A stretch of DNA of 64,000 nt from Hugenholtzia roseola DSM 9546 (GTDB lineage Bacteria; Bacteroidota; Bacteroidia; Cytophagales; Bernardetiaceae). The translations under genes and the position numbers were made by a program. The notes beneath the pieces were generated by a model. The model saw only the letters and a program-made list of their open reading frames with translations. It was not told the DNA's origin and made no database searches. The DNA lies in contig NZ_KE383878.1 in the NCBI RefSeq assembly GCF_000422585.1, positions 239,083 to 303,082 of the forward strand, read 5' to 3'. Each line of letters opens with the position of its first letter. Within the stretch, counting starts at the first letter, position 1. Of the stretch, positions 25,090 to 34,128 are shown one piece after another.

Positions 25090-26442
25090 CTAAGGCTGCA
25101 TGGGCGGATTTTTGGGCAAAAAGATGCTAAATTCACAATATTCGCCCTCTTGGGAGGCAACCTGAATGTCGCCCTTGTGGATATTTTTAACGATGTCGTA
25201 GCAGATGGAAAGCCCCAATCCCGTTCCCTGCCCCGGCTCTTTGGTGGTGAAAAAGGGATTAAAAATCTTGTCTATGTCGTTTTTAGCAATGCCAATGCCA
25301 TTATCGCGAATGATAATTTCTACCGAATCGCCCTTGTCGAGGGTCTTGATGGTGATGACAGGTTCGTAACCCTCCTGTAAGAGTTTCTTTTTTTTGTGGG
25401 TAGCATAGAGCGAATTGCTAATCATATTGATAAGGGCGCGTCCGAAATCCTGCGGAATGAGTTTGACATTGCCCACGCGCTCATCGAGCTGATGGTCGAT
25501 TTTGGCAGCAAATCCCTTGTGGTTGTTGATGTAGCTATGATATGCCAAACTTGCATATTCCTGCAAAGAAGTATTGAGATGTACTTCTTGATACACGCCT
25601 TTTTTGTCGTGCGAATGGAGCAACATATTATTGATGATGCTATCGGCACGCTTGCCATGGCTGTTGATTTTATCGGAATTTTCGTTTAGATTTTCAATAA
25701 TATCCTTAATTTCATCTAATTGCTCCTGATTGAGGCTGCCCTCATTTTGCAAGACCTCTTCGAGGATATGCGTTAGGTCGCCTGTTAGTTCGCGCGTTAC
25801 TTCGGAAAAGTTGATGATAAAATTCAAAGGGTTTTTAATCTCATGCGCAATTCCTGCGGTTAGTTCGCCGAGCGAGGCGAGTTTTTCCTGTGCAATGATT
25901 TGGTTTTGCGCATTTTTGAGCTTGACCAAAGCCAATTCTAATTCCTCCTTTTGCGCACTATTGATTTGTAGGGCTTGCTTCAAATCGCGTGTGCGCTCAT
26001 CTACTTTGCGCTCTAACTCTTGCTTGTGGTTTTTTTCTAATTTGATGATGCTAAGATAGGCGTTGATGCGATTGGTGAGCTGGTAGTCGTCGATGGGTTT
26101 GGTCAGATAATCGGTTGCGCCCAAAGAAAAACCTTTATCGCGAAACTCCTCCGACTTGTAGGCGGCAGTAAGGAAGACAATGGGAATATTTTTAGTCTTT
26201 TTACGGCTTCTGATAAGTTTTGCCGTTTGGAAGCCGTCCATTTCGGGCATCTGGATGTCCAAAATGATGAGGTCTATGGATTCCTTCATCAAAGTTTCTA
26301 AGGCTTCGAAACCCGAACTTGCCTCGACAATTTCGACCTCTTCGAAACGCTCTTCGAGCAACGCCCGCAGGGTAAATAAATTACTGGGAACGTCATCTAC
26401 AATCAAAATCTGAATTTTTTTATCCTCTAAGTTATCCGACAT
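25090..26442 (-). CDS. Receiver-histidine kinase hybrid, cytoplasmic
   Basis: 450 residues. An N-terminal receiver (Asp62 in LIILDIQMPEMDG, Thr92, Lys115 in LTKPI) is joined by a coiled coil (about 130-185) to a HisKA-like H-box IAHEIKNPLNF (His200). The catalytic ATPase domain has N-box MISNSLYATH, DNGIGI and GTGLGLSI. There is no membrane segment. The REC-HK order suggests its activity is set by an upstream phosphodonor, plausibly the large kinase 103 bases upstream on the same strand. Start 26442 (MSDNLEDKK) is preferred to 26511. Confidence 0.88.
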   Translation of the reverse strand: MSDNLEDKKIQILIVDDVPSNLFTLRALLEERFEEVEIVEASSGFEALETLMKESIDLIILDIQMPEMDGFQTAKLIRSRKKTKNIPIVFLTAAYKSEEFRDKGFSLGATDYLTKPIDDYQLTNRINAYLSIIKLEKNHKQELERKVDERTRDLKQALQINSAQKEELELALVKLKNAQNQIIAQEKLASLGELTAGIAHEIKNPLNFIINFSEVTRELTGDLTHILEEVLQNEGSLNQEQLDEIKDIIENLNENSDKINSHGKRADSIINNMLLHSHDKKGVYQEVHLNTSLQEYASLAYHSYINNHKGFAAKIDHQLDERVGNVKLIPQDFGRALINMISNSLYATHKKKKLLQEGYEPVITIKTLDKGDSVEIIIRDNGIGIAKNDIDKIFNPFFTTKEPGQGTGLGLSICYDIVKNIHKGDIQVASQEGEYCEFSIFLPKNPPMQP

Positions 26443-26545
26443 GGTGCCTTGTGAGTCTATGTGTGCGGTATTCACAGCGTTGTAAGTTTTGAGGGCGAGC
26501 GATAAGCGCAATGATAAGTTAAAATTTGATAAAAGTCAAGCCTTT

Positions 26546-29500
26546 TCAGACTTTCTTACCAATCCATTGACAAACGGCTTTGATGAGTTGGTCGTAATCG
26601 ACGGGCTTGGTGATATAATCATTCGCTCCTGCATCGAGACACTCTTTTTTATCCTCTTCCTGTGCCTTGCCTGTGATGGCGATAATGGCGATATGTCCGA
26701 TTTGGGGGTCGTTTCGGATTTGTCGCATGGCATCTAAGCCGTTCATTTCAGGCATGACCGAATCCATAAGCACCAAATCTACCTCTTCGGAGCGCAACGT
26801 TTCGATGGCTTCCTGCCCATTGAGGGCTTCCAAGATATTGGCTTCAAAGGATTCGAGGGCAGAGGCAATCACGAAAATATTTCGGATGTCGTCATCTACG
26901 ACTAAGATGTTTTTATCCTTGATGAGGGCGGCAATTTCCTCGCGCGAAAAGTCTTTGTTTTCCTCTGTTTTGGTATCGGCTCTGCCTTTTTGAAGCCCGT
27001 TGGGAGCGACGGTTTGTTGTGCTACTTTGGCTTCAATTTCTTCTATGGCAGCCTTATTGGGTTTGATGGGCTGCAAGACTTCGGCAGGTGCGGTTTCTTT
27101 TGGCACTTCTGCAAGGGTGGCGGCTCCGCTTTTGCTATCTTCTTGCTCTACTTCTTTTTCCATTCGATGCAAAAAGATAGAAACCTCGTCTTTGAGTTTT
27201 TCCTCAGCATCTTGGGCTTTGAGGACAATACTTTGCGCTGCCTTGCGCAATTTCTTTTCCTCTTCGGGCGAAATACTTTTACCTGTATAGATAATGATAG
27301 GAACTTTGGGGTAGTTTTCGTTGATAAATTCGCAAATCTCTGCGCCATTGCCATCTTTGAGTCCCAAATCTATAATTGCGCCGTCGAAATGTTGGGTCTG
27401 TAATTGATTGATGGCTTCTTCTTTGCTTCTAACCCCCAAAACGCGCACGTCATCACCGACTAAGAGAGCCTTTATCGCCTCCATCTGCGATTCGTCATCT
27501 TCTACGATAAGCAATTCTTTGATAGATTTGCTCGCTACTTTGACCATGTCTTGTAGCGCGTTTTTAAGAGCCAACTCATCTATGGGCTTTTGTAGGAAAC
27601 CTATCGCACCCCGACTAATAAGGTTGCTATCTTTATCGCGTGCCGATATGATTTCGATAGGAATATGACGCAATTCCTTGATAGATTTAATCTTTCTAAG
27701 CACATCTACGCCGTCGATATCGGGCAAGCCTAAGTCTAAGATAATGCCGCTGGGCTTAAATTCGAGTGCCAAATCGATGCCCTCCTCGCCACTTTGCGCA
27801 ATAAGGGTCTTGATGCCTTGCTGTTTTAGCACCTCCGCCATGCTTTCGGCAAACTGTACCTCGTCTTCTACAATGAGAATGACAAAATCGTTTTTATGGA
27901 TATTGTTTCTATCGTCTTCTACGTGCTGGCGAATCCGCGCCATCTGCAACTTGCGCTCGGCGGTATTTTTGGCATTGAAGACTTGGGCAAGATGCTGTTG
28001 TTCGGTTTTTTCGGCGGCAGGTCGTTCAGTTTTGGCTACGGTTACGCGCTCCTCTTTTGCGGCTAATTCTTCGTCTATTTCCAAAGGCAAGACCAAGCTA
28101 AAAGTGCTGCCCTGATTAGGCGTACTTTCCAATTCTATCTTACCCTGCAAAAGTTTGGCAAGCTCACGCGCAATGGAAAGCCCTAAACCTGTGCCACCGT
28201 ATTCGCGCGAAGTAGTGCCGTCGGCTTGTTTGAAGGCTTCGAAAATGATTTGCTGCTTGTCTTTGGGAATCCCGATACCTGTATCTACGACGCTAAAAAC
28301 TACCTGATTTTCAGTATTTTGATAAGGTGCAATGCGAAGGGTTACGCTGCCTTTTTTGGTAAATTTGAAGGCATTAGCCAAAAAGTTGCGTAAGATTTGC
28401 GCCAAGCGTTCTTTGTCGGTATAAAGTGCGCCCTTCACTTGGTCGTCTATGATAAAGGCAACGTTCTTTTCCTGCGCAATGGTATGGAAAAGGTCGTGCA
28501 TATCGGTCAGAATTTCGTCTGTGGCAAATTGGGCAGGATTGATGACCATTTTGCCTGCCTCTATCTTCGAAAGGTCTAAGATGTCATTGATAAGACGCAA
28601 GAGTTCGCCTCCCGATTTGTGTATGATTTTCGCCTTCTTGACATCTTTGTCGTTCAAAGAGTTGCGCTCATTTTTAGAGAGCATTTTAGAAAGCATGATG
28701 ATAGAATTGAGTGGCGTGCGAAGTTCGTGCGACATATTCGCCAAAAATTCCGACTTGTAGCGATTTGACATTTCAAGCTGCTCGGCTCTGCGGTCGAGTT
28801 CTTCTTTGGCTTGAATGAGGCTTTCGTTTCGACGGCGCAATTCTTCCGACTTTTCTTGCAATTCGGCTTGCTGTACTTCCAAACGCATATTGGCTTGTGC
28901 AATTTCTCGCGCTCTGGCTTCTGCGTTGCGTGTGGCTTCTTCTGAAATGGCTAAAAGCCCCTTGATGCGGTCGGTTTGTTGCACCGAATAGATGTAGGTA
29001 GCGACGGTAATGCTTGCCTGCTCTAAAAAGTCGCGTTTGAGAGTTGTAAATTCATCAAAGGAAGCCAACTCTATCACGCCATAGAGTTCGTTTTCAAAGA
29101 CCAAGGGGAAGGCAAAAAGTTGCATGGGCGGCTCTTCAAAAGTGCCTGCCGAAAGGGTCATGTCGTTTCGGCGGATATTTTTGAGCAAAATAGGGCTTCT
29201 TTCTAAGGCAACCTGCCCGATAAGCCCTTCGCCGATTTTGTACTGATTCGAAAGGGCGTTGCGCTCGGTAAAGGCAAAGGAGGCTTGTAATTTCAAACTC
29301 TTGCTTTCGCCTTCATAGATGTACAATACGCCTTGTGAGGAGGTAGTATAACGCGCCAAAAAAGAGATGGCTTTGCGCGAAAGCTCGATGAACTGCAAAT
29401 TTCCCGAAAGCTGTTTGCCTAATTGATTCAAACCATCTTTAATCCAGTTTTGCTCCTGCGTTTCTTGCTTATTTTGGCGCAAGCTATTGGTCATGAGCTG

Positions 29501-30547
29501 CAAGGCTGCCCCTAATTCGTCATGTTCGCCGTGTTGTTTGATGTTGATAGAGTAGTCGCCTTTTGCAATCACCTGCGCTTGGGTGATGATGTCCTTAAAA
29601 TTGTCTATCATTTGGTTGATAGAAATGGCTAAAAGGTCGGCTTTGCTCTTGACCTCGACGCGACGCGATAAATCGCCTTTGGCTATGTTATTGGTCAGTT
29701 TGGATACTTCTCTTAGGTTTTCTACCATTTTGCGAACAGAAGTATAGATGCTATTCGAGGGCGCATCATTTCTAAATTCCATAGTCAGGTCGCCATCAGA
29801 CACCCTACGTACTACCTCTGCGATGTCGGCAGGCTCGCCTCCAATCTGCTTTCTCACATCAGAAACAATGAAAAAAGCAACAAAGACGCTGGCGAAAATA
29901 GAAAGCATCGTAAAAAGGGTGATTAAGGTGCGCGAATCGGCGTAAATTTCTTCGCTGCGCTCGGCTGCCCGCTTGCCATTCATAAAGTTTTCCGAAATAA
30001 GGGCGGTCAGTTCCATGCTACACGATTCGAAGAGCGAAAACGAACGCTCACGCATCTTTTCCTTTGCTTCTTCTTTGTTGTTGTAGTTAGAAAGTTGGAT
30101 AATGCGCTTACTCTCGTCTATGTATTGGGTGTAGAGTTCTTTATAGGAAAGAAAGCGGTTTTTGTCGCGCTCTACGCTTTCGGTCATCTCCTCATTCGAA
30201 AAGCGACGCTCACGCTCGCTCAAAAGGCGTTCAAACTCTTGGGAACGCTCTAAGATACGACGCTGGATTTCCTCCATATTGCCAATCGCCTGCGCCATTT
30301 CTACCTCGGAGAGCGAAAAGATGTGCTGTTGTTGTTGTATCATAAATTCGCCCGTACTGGTATTCATATCGGAGATGGTATAAATACTGGGCATCCAATT
30401 TTCGCTAATCTCTATGGCTACTTTCTGCACCTGATAGAGTTTCCATATCGCAAAGAGATTGACGAAAATGGACACTATCAAGATAACAGAAAAGCCCAAT
30501 ATCAACTTGGTGGAAAGACGCTGAAATAAACCTGCTCGCTTGCTCAT
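26546..30547 (-). CDS. Membrane hybrid histidine kinase with GAF and three receivers
   Basis: 1333 residues. TM1 about 13-34, a helical periplasmic sensor (35-206, four-helix-bundle type), TM2 about 207-229, then HAMP-like segments (230-350), GAF (about 385-525) and a coiled coil (530-597). HisKA has His607 in ANMSHELRTPLNS; HATPase runs 700-825 (DTGIGIP, GGTGLGLSI). Three receivers have Asp938, Asp1060 and Asp1262. A Glu/Lys/Ala linker separates the second and third. The middle receiver is less canonical (DLGLKDGNG, YTGK). This layout resembles phosphorelay hub kinases. It is probably in one operon with the smaller kinase downstream. Confidence 0.92.
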   Translation of the reverse strand: MSKRAGLFQRLSTKLILGFSVILIVSIFVNLFAIWKLYQVQKVAIEISENWMPSIYTISDMNTSTGEFMIQQQQHIFSLSEVEMAQAIGNMEEIQRRILERSQEFERLLSERERRFSNEEMTESVERDKNRFLSYKELYTQYIDESKRIIQLSNYNNKEEAKEKMRERSFSLFESCSMELTALISENFMNGKRAAERSEEIYADSRTLITLFTMLSIFASVFVAFFIVSDVRKQIGGEPADIAEVVRRVSDGDLTMEFRNDAPSNSIYTSVRKMVENLREVSKLTNNIAKGDLSRRVEVKSKADLLAISINQMIDNFKDIITQAQVIAKGDYSINIKQHGEHDELGAALQLMTNSLRQNKQETQEQNWIKDGLNQLGKQLSGNLQFIELSRKAISFLARYTTSSQGVLYIYEGESKSLKLQASFAFTERNALSNQYKIGEGLIGQVALERSPILLKNIRRNDMTLSAGTFEEPPMQLFAFPLVFENELYGVIELASFDEFTTLKRDFLEQASITVATYIYSVQQTDRIKGLLAISEEATRNAEARAREIAQANMRLEVQQAELQEKSEELRRRNESLIQAKEELDRRAEQLEMSNRYKSEFLANMSHELRTPLNSIIMLSKMLSKNERNSLNDKDVKKAKIIHKSGGELLRLINDILDLSKIEAGKMVINPAQFATDEILTDMHDLFHTIAQEKNVAFIIDDQVKGALYTDKERLAQILRNFLANAFKFTKKGSVTLRIAPYQNTENQVVFSVVDTGIGIPKDKQQIIFEAFKQADGTTSREYGGTGLGLSIARELAKLLQGKIELESTPNQGSTFSLVLPLEIDEELAAKEERVTVAKTERPAAEKTEQQHLAQVFNAKNTAERKLQMARIRQHVEDDRNNIHKNDFVILIVEDEVQFAESMAEVLKQQGIKTLIAQSGEEGIDLALEFKPSGIILDLGLPDIDGVDVLRKIKSIKELRHIPIEIISARDKDSNLISRGAIGFLQKPIDELALKNALQDMVKVASKSIKELLIVEDDESQMEAIKALLVGDDVRVLGVRSKEEAINQLQTQHFDGAIIDLGLKDGNGAEICEFINENYPKVPIIIYTGKSISPEEEKKLRKAAQSIVLKAQDAEEKLKDEVSIFLHRMEKEVEQEDSKSGAATLAEVPKETAPAEVLQPIKPNKAAIEEIEAKVAQQTVAPNGLQKGRADTKTEENKDFSREEIAALIKDKNILVVDDDIRNIFVIASALESFEANILEALNGQEAIETLRSEEVDLVLMDSVMPEMNGLDAMRQIRNDPQIGHIAIIAITGKAQEEDKKECLDAGANDYITKPVDYDQLIKAVCQWIGKKV

Positions 30548-30705
30548 GAATAGGTATGTAAGGAGTACGTGTGAAAAATGAACACTGCCTTCGAAAGGGA
30601 AACAAAAGGACGCTGAAAGCTCTTAGAAAGACGTTATGCCCAAGCACAAGTCCAAATATAAGAAAAGAACTTGAAACTCACCTGCATTTTTTTTGCCTTC
30701 ACACG

Positions 30706-30713
30706 CAAAATTA
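30706..30713 (-). promoter_or_regulatory. -7 box of the kinase operon
   Basis: Minus-strand TAATTTTG (30713-30706) lies 159 bases before the ATG. A matching -33 TTG is not clear. Confidence 0.4.
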
Positions 30714-30751
30714 CTACCAAAATAGGGCTATCTTAGCATAAACGCCTACAA

Positions 30752-31006
30752 ATGCGGCTCTTTTGTCGAAAAGAGGCACTTTTTTTAAGAGAAAGCGAAT
30801 ATGAGTTTATCAATGCCAACCTACCTACTACTGATATGGGGCAGGAAAGGCGTTGGATTCAGAACCTTTGGGCGGGGGCAGGCTATACTTTGAAGGTCAG
30901 CGAAAAGTTAGGATTGAATATTTTGCTGCTCTACAACCCACTCTATGACCAAAACAATAGCCCCTATTATAGCCCTTGGGATATTCGAGTGGGCTTTATT
31001 CACTAA
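30752..31006 (+). pseudogene. Remnant of an outer-membrane beta-barrel gene
   Basis: Only about 75 C-terminal-type residues remain: EYEFINANLP, then NLWAGAGYTLKVSEKLGLN, LYNPLYDQNNSPYYSPWDIR and VGFIH. This pattern is common at the end of Bacteroidota porin-like or DUF-type barrels, whose last strand ends in an aromatic. The first 10-13 codons do not look like a signal peptide, so the gene has probably lost its 5' part. It lies directly left of the repeat island, so the truncation may be linked to that island. Confidence 0.5.
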
Positions 31007-31069
31007 ACGCAGCCTTGTGGTAAATTTTACCACTTGATTTTTAGCAGGCAGTTTATCGAGCATAGACTT

Positions 31070-31173
31070 ATAGCCTGAAAATCTAAGATTTGCCTTATTG
31101 ATAAGTCTTAGTTGGAAACTACGCTTAATGTTTAGTTTATTTTTTGGTTATGGGAACACTACGCATAACGGGG
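31070..31173. repeat. Island repeat, copy A (right half only)
   Basis: It carries the right arm AATCTAAGATTTGCC, GATAAGTCTTAGTTGG, AAACTACGCTTAATG, then TTATGGGAACACTACGC and the end ATAACGGGG. The left half is missing or decayed. It marks the left border of the AT-rich island. Confidence 0.75.
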
Positions 31174-31473
31174 AAGTATCAAATACACTACAATATAAGG
31201 AAGATACCAAAAGCTAGCAAGGAGAATTACTGACATAATAATCCAATCTATATCTTTTACTTTTCCAAAAAACATTAGAATCCAAAAATAAATCATAAAA
31301 ATTAAATAAAAATAATCTTTTAAAAAAACCATGTTTTCATCTGTATCACTTAACAAATATTGTATAATGCTTAAATGACAGTTAAATACATGTATAAAAC
31401 TTTTAATAAACCTAATAAATGGTTTATTTAAAAAATCTTTTTTCTTAGTTTCCTTAAGGTATAATATTAACAT
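31159..31473 (-). CDS. Small membrane protein in island segment 1
   Basis: 104 residues; family not recognised. Two hydrophobic segments are seen (YFYLIFMIYFWILMFFG and WIIMSVILLASFWYLPYIVV). Codon use is AT-rich, unlike the neighbouring chromosome genes. The last codons and the stop lie inside repeat A. The frame is also open upstream into repeat B, but that part is repeat sequence with a TTG start, so 31473 (MLILYLKETKK) was chosen. It may be an immunity-type or orphan protein; no function is assigned. Confidence 0.45.
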   Translation of the reverse strand: MLILYLKETKKKDFLNKPFIRFIKSFIHVFNCHLSIIQYLLSDTDENMVFLKDYFYLIFMIYFWILMFFGKVKDIDWIIMSVILLASFWYLPYIVVYLILPRYA

Positions 31474-31491
31474 TAGGACTAACCTGCATAT

Positions 31492-31722
31492 CCCCGTTGG
31501 GCGTAGTCTCCGACTACGACCTATCAGTGCGGCAAATCTTAGATTTGCGTTGTAAGATACTGCAAAAATAGCAAAAAACAAATACAAAATGCTGTTTTGT
31601 CTATGTTTTAATAGTAGCAGCCCCGAAAAGCTAAGAAGTTGGATTGATGACGCTTAGTCGAAGACGAAGCCTAACTTTTAGTTTTGTTTTTTAGTTATGA
31701 GAACACTACGCACAGCAGAGGG
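31492..31722. repeat. Island repeat, copy B (full length)
   Basis: About 230 bases beginning CCCCGTTGGGCGTAGTC. The left arm CGTAGTC-TCC-GACTACG and AAATCTTAGATTT recur, inverted, at the right. The centre is the conserved block GATACTGCAAAAATAGC..TTTTAATAGTAGCAGCCC. The right end, ACACTACGCACAGCAGAGG, is degenerate. Confidence 0.85.
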
Positions 31723-31737
31723 CTATGACCAGCAAAG

Positions 31738-32199
31738 CTAATAAAAGCGTCGCTTTGTTTTAGCCTCTTCATAAGGTAAAAACCAATTTTTAGGGAAACC
31801 TCTATAATAAATGTCTTCTATTTCTCCTAAATAACAAAATTTTCCACCAAGCGCACCAAGCGCACGCCAAAGTAAGACCTCCATGTAACCCATTTTCATT
31901 GGATTGAAATACCTTAAATCTAGTATTGTATTTTTGTTATAATAAACTATTGAAGCATAACTTTTAGTTTGATTTGATATAAATTCTATCGCAATGTTAT
32001 TTTTTTCAAGAAAAATATTAGACCAATCTTCTGGCAATTTTTCTATGATAGAATATGTTTTTTCACTATACTTAGCTTGTTGACAAATAATCTGCATACC
32101 TGATAGCTCTTCCATTTTACTTCTAAGAGTAAAAGGGTCTGGTGCTCCTTCTTCAAACCAAACAGCCTCAACTATATCTGTAGGAGGTAGGTCGTTCAT
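31738..32199 (-). CDS. Orphan protein in island segment 2, immunity-like position
   Basis: 153 residues; family not recognised. It is soluble and acidic with aromatic clusters (MNDLPPTDIVEAVWFEEG, SGMQIICQQAKYSEKTY, KFCYLGEIEDIYYRGFPKNW). It starts 12 bases after the stop of a toxin-tail-like fragment and is read in the same direction, the usual place for an immunity gene in polymorphic toxin systems. That role is inferred from position and size only. It is AT-rich relative to the flanks. Confidence 0.6.
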   Translation of the reverse strand: MNDLPPTDIVEAVWFEEGAPDPFTLRSKMEELSGMQIICQQAKYSEKTYSIIEKLPEDWSNIFLEKNNIAIEFISNQTKSYASIVYYNKNTILDLRYFNPMKMGYMEVLLWRALGALGGKFCYLGEIEDIYYRGFPKNWFLPYEEAKTKRRFY

Positions 32200-32211
32200 G
32201 ATTTTTTAAGT

Positions 32212-32448
32212 TTATTGTTGTTTAAACCATTCAAAAAGAAGTTTTGGAATTTGATGTACCCTGCCTATTATAGGAGGGGTAAAGCCCGCTCTTTGCAATA
32301 CTAAAACAGCATTAGAGGAACAACTGTTTTTTGATAAATGATAAGGCTGTGGATAAGTTTTGCCAGCATCGGTTAGGATTTCTATCATGCTCAAGGCTTT
32401 TTGATACTGCTCTCCCCCCCGTTGGGCGTAGTCTCCTCTGTTGGGCAT
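32212..32448 (-). pseudogene. C-terminal fragment resembling a polymorphic toxin tail
   Basis: A 78-codon frame whose first 14 codons lie in repeat C. The remaining 64 residues, ending in a short basic tail, include YHLSKNSCSSNAVLVLQ, then RAGFTPP. This resembles the Cys-centred helix of papain/NlpC-like or Rhs-tail domains (NNCxxxxxxxLxxAG). The expected catalytic His is not obvious and no secretion or Rhs region precedes it, so it is probably a displaced fragment. It is followed at once by an immunity-like gene. Confidence 0.45.
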
Positions 32449-32665
32449 AGTCTCCGACTACGACCTATCAGTGCGGCAAATCTTTGATTTGCGTTGTAAG
32501 ATACTGCAAAAATAGCAAAAAACAACTACAAAATGCTATTTTGTCTATGTTTTAATAGTAGCAGCCCTGCAAATCTAAGATTTGTGGAATAGATAAGTCT
32601 TAGTCGCAGACTAAGCCTAACTTTTAGTTTATTTTTTGGGTTATGGGAACACTACGGACAACGGA
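32417..32665. repeat. Island repeat, copy C (full length, duplicated left tip)
   Basis: It has the same architecture as copy B. The left tip unit GTTGGGCGTAGTCTCC is duplicated with variation (GTTGGGCATAGTCTCC). The right end is GGACAACGG. Confidence 0.85.
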
Positions 32666-32765
32666 GTAGGGCAAGGGAAGTGCTATTAAATCCCGCCCTT
32701 CGCAAACATTTTTCCGTTGTAAAAAATTTTTATCCCTATACCTTGCATAAATCCGAAAAAAGATT

Positions 32766-32854
32766 TAACTTTGTTGCACGTACAAACACTATTTAGAAAC
32801 GTACTACAGACTATAAAGTTAAACACGACTTACATCGTAAAAAGTGTTTTTACG
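32766..32854 (+). promoter_or_regulatory. Promoter and hairpin leader of the island lipoprotein
   Basis: The -7 box TAACTTTG (32766-32773) lies about 180 bases upstream of the ATG. The leader holds a perfect hairpin CGTAAAAA-GTG-TTTTTACG (32836-32854), and CGTAAAA recurs near 32916. Confidence 0.45.
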
Positions 32855-32953
32855 CACATACTGAAACTTCTTACAACAACTCGCTTTACGGCAATACTCC
32901 TAATGTTGTAGTGCGTAAAACTAAGTCATTATAGCATATTAAAAAAAACAAAT

Positions 32954-33460
32954 ATGAAGTTAAAAAACTATTATCTTGCAATTTGCTCAGTCGCTTTATT
33001 GTTTTTATCAACCTCTTGTGGTCAGTTTGTAAAACTAATGGCTGTTTCAGCGATTAAAATCGAAAAAGGAGCTATTCCACCTAATTTTGGGAAAGATGAA
33101 AGCACTCTAATATGTGTAATAACTGGCAAGAAAAGCTATGACAAACACGTTAAAAAGCAGGTATCAAATGAATATCATGGGAAGTATGAATTTGTTCTAA
33201 GAGACCAAGTAAACTCTGATAAGTACAAAGATAAATCAAAATACAGATATGTTTTTGATTTAAATACAATCCACAAATCTAGGGCTACGTATAACACTAC
33301 AACAACTTACTATAGTGACATTACAACAACAGCTTCCTATTATATCCTTGACAGAAGAACGAATATAGTATACAGGTCTCCTGTAACGTCAAGCTTTTAC
33401 TCAAAACTAATACAAGCCTATATGATAAATTTGGAAGCTGTGAGGTTGAAAAATCAATAA
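32954..33460 (+). CDS. Island lipoprotein, unknown function
   Basis: 168 residues. The signal peptide ends in lipobox STSC (Cys22). The mature part is Lys/Tyr/Thr-rich: CVITGKKSYDKHVKKQ, a YNTTTTYYSDITTTASYY stretch and a C-terminal DRRTNIVYRSP. No catalytic motif is seen. It is the only plus-strand gene in the island and has its own -7 box and long leader. Codon use is AT-rich. Confidence 0.65.
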   Translation: MKLKNYYLAICSVALLFLSTSCGQFVKLMAVSAIKIEKGAIPPNFGKDESTLICVITGKKSYDKHVKKQVSNEYHGKYEFVLRDQVNSDKYKDKSKYRYVFDLNTIHKSRATYNTTTTYYSDITTTASYYILDRRTNIVYRSPVTSSFYSKLIQAYMINLEAVRLKNQ

Positions 33461-33493
33461 TATTACTTTTGACTTCCCCTGCTGGTCGTAATT

Positions 33494-33722
33494 CCCCGTT
33501 GGGTGTAGTCTTCGACTACGACCTATCAGTGCGACAAATCTTAGATTTGCGTTGTAAGATACTGCAAAAATAGCAAAAAACAAGTACAAAATGCTATTTT
33601 GTCTATGTTTTAATAGTAGCAGCCCTGCAAATCTAAGATTTGCGGAATTGATAAGTCGTAGTTGGAAACTACGCCCAACATTTAGTTTATTTTTTGGTTA
33701 TGGGAACACTACGGACAACGGG
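33494..33722. repeat. Island repeat, copy D (full length, best inverted arms)
   Basis: 229 bases. The left arm is GTTGGGTGTAGTC..GACTACGACCTATC; the right arm is GATAAGTCGTAGTTGG..AAACTACGCCCAAC. They are inverted copies flanking the conserved centre. The outermost tips are CCCCGTTG and CAACGGG. Confidence 0.85.
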
Positions 33723-33727
33723 AATAA

Positions 33728-34099
33728 TTAGCTTATCATTTTTGTTATTTTTTCAGATAGTAATTTATTTGTTTTTGCTTTAATTATAAAATCTATAAAT
33801 GAACTTATTTTTTTTTCTTGTATTATACTTTTTATTTGACTATATACTATATTTTCTATGTATGTTTCTATTCCATTAAATTCTTTTTGATAAACTACAC
33901 CGAGATAAATTCCACCAATTATTCCTTCTACATTTACAACTTCTAAACATATATTTTTATCAGCAAGAGCATGATTTAGCTCCTCTGCTATCCAAAAAAG
34001 TATATAGACATAGATGTGTTCGTCTTTATTGTAAGAAGGGGCAGTGAGCTGAAAGATATACTCTGTTATATCTTCTATTATAAGTATATAATTGTTCAT
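33728..34099 (-). CDS. Orphan protein in island segment 4
   Basis: 123 residues; family not recognised. It is acidic, Ile-rich and soluble (MNNYILIIEDITEYIFQLTA, IAEELNHALADKNICLEVVN, IDFIIKAKTNKLLSEKITK). Its size and composition are similar to small immunity proteins, but there is no partner toxin in its segment. It lies between repeats D and E, very AT-rich. Confidence 0.5.
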   Translation of the reverse strand: MNNYILIIEDITEYIFQLTAPSYNKDEHIYVYILFWIAEELNHALADKNICLEVVNVEGIIGGIYLGVVYQKEFNGIETYIENIVYSQIKSIIQEKKISSFIDFIIKAKTNKLLSEKITKMIS

Positions 34100-34128
34100 T
34101 TTTTTAAATATATAGCAATTGGCTTTAT

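Noticed and set aside
31492-31722. Insertion sequence or transposase gene in the island
   Set aside because: No ORF in the island or repeats resembles a transposase or recombinase, so any mobility would have to be supplied in trans.
33407-33589. 60-codon minus-strand frame
   Set aside because: It lies almost wholly in repeat D, uses a TTG start and has no continuation into a gene.
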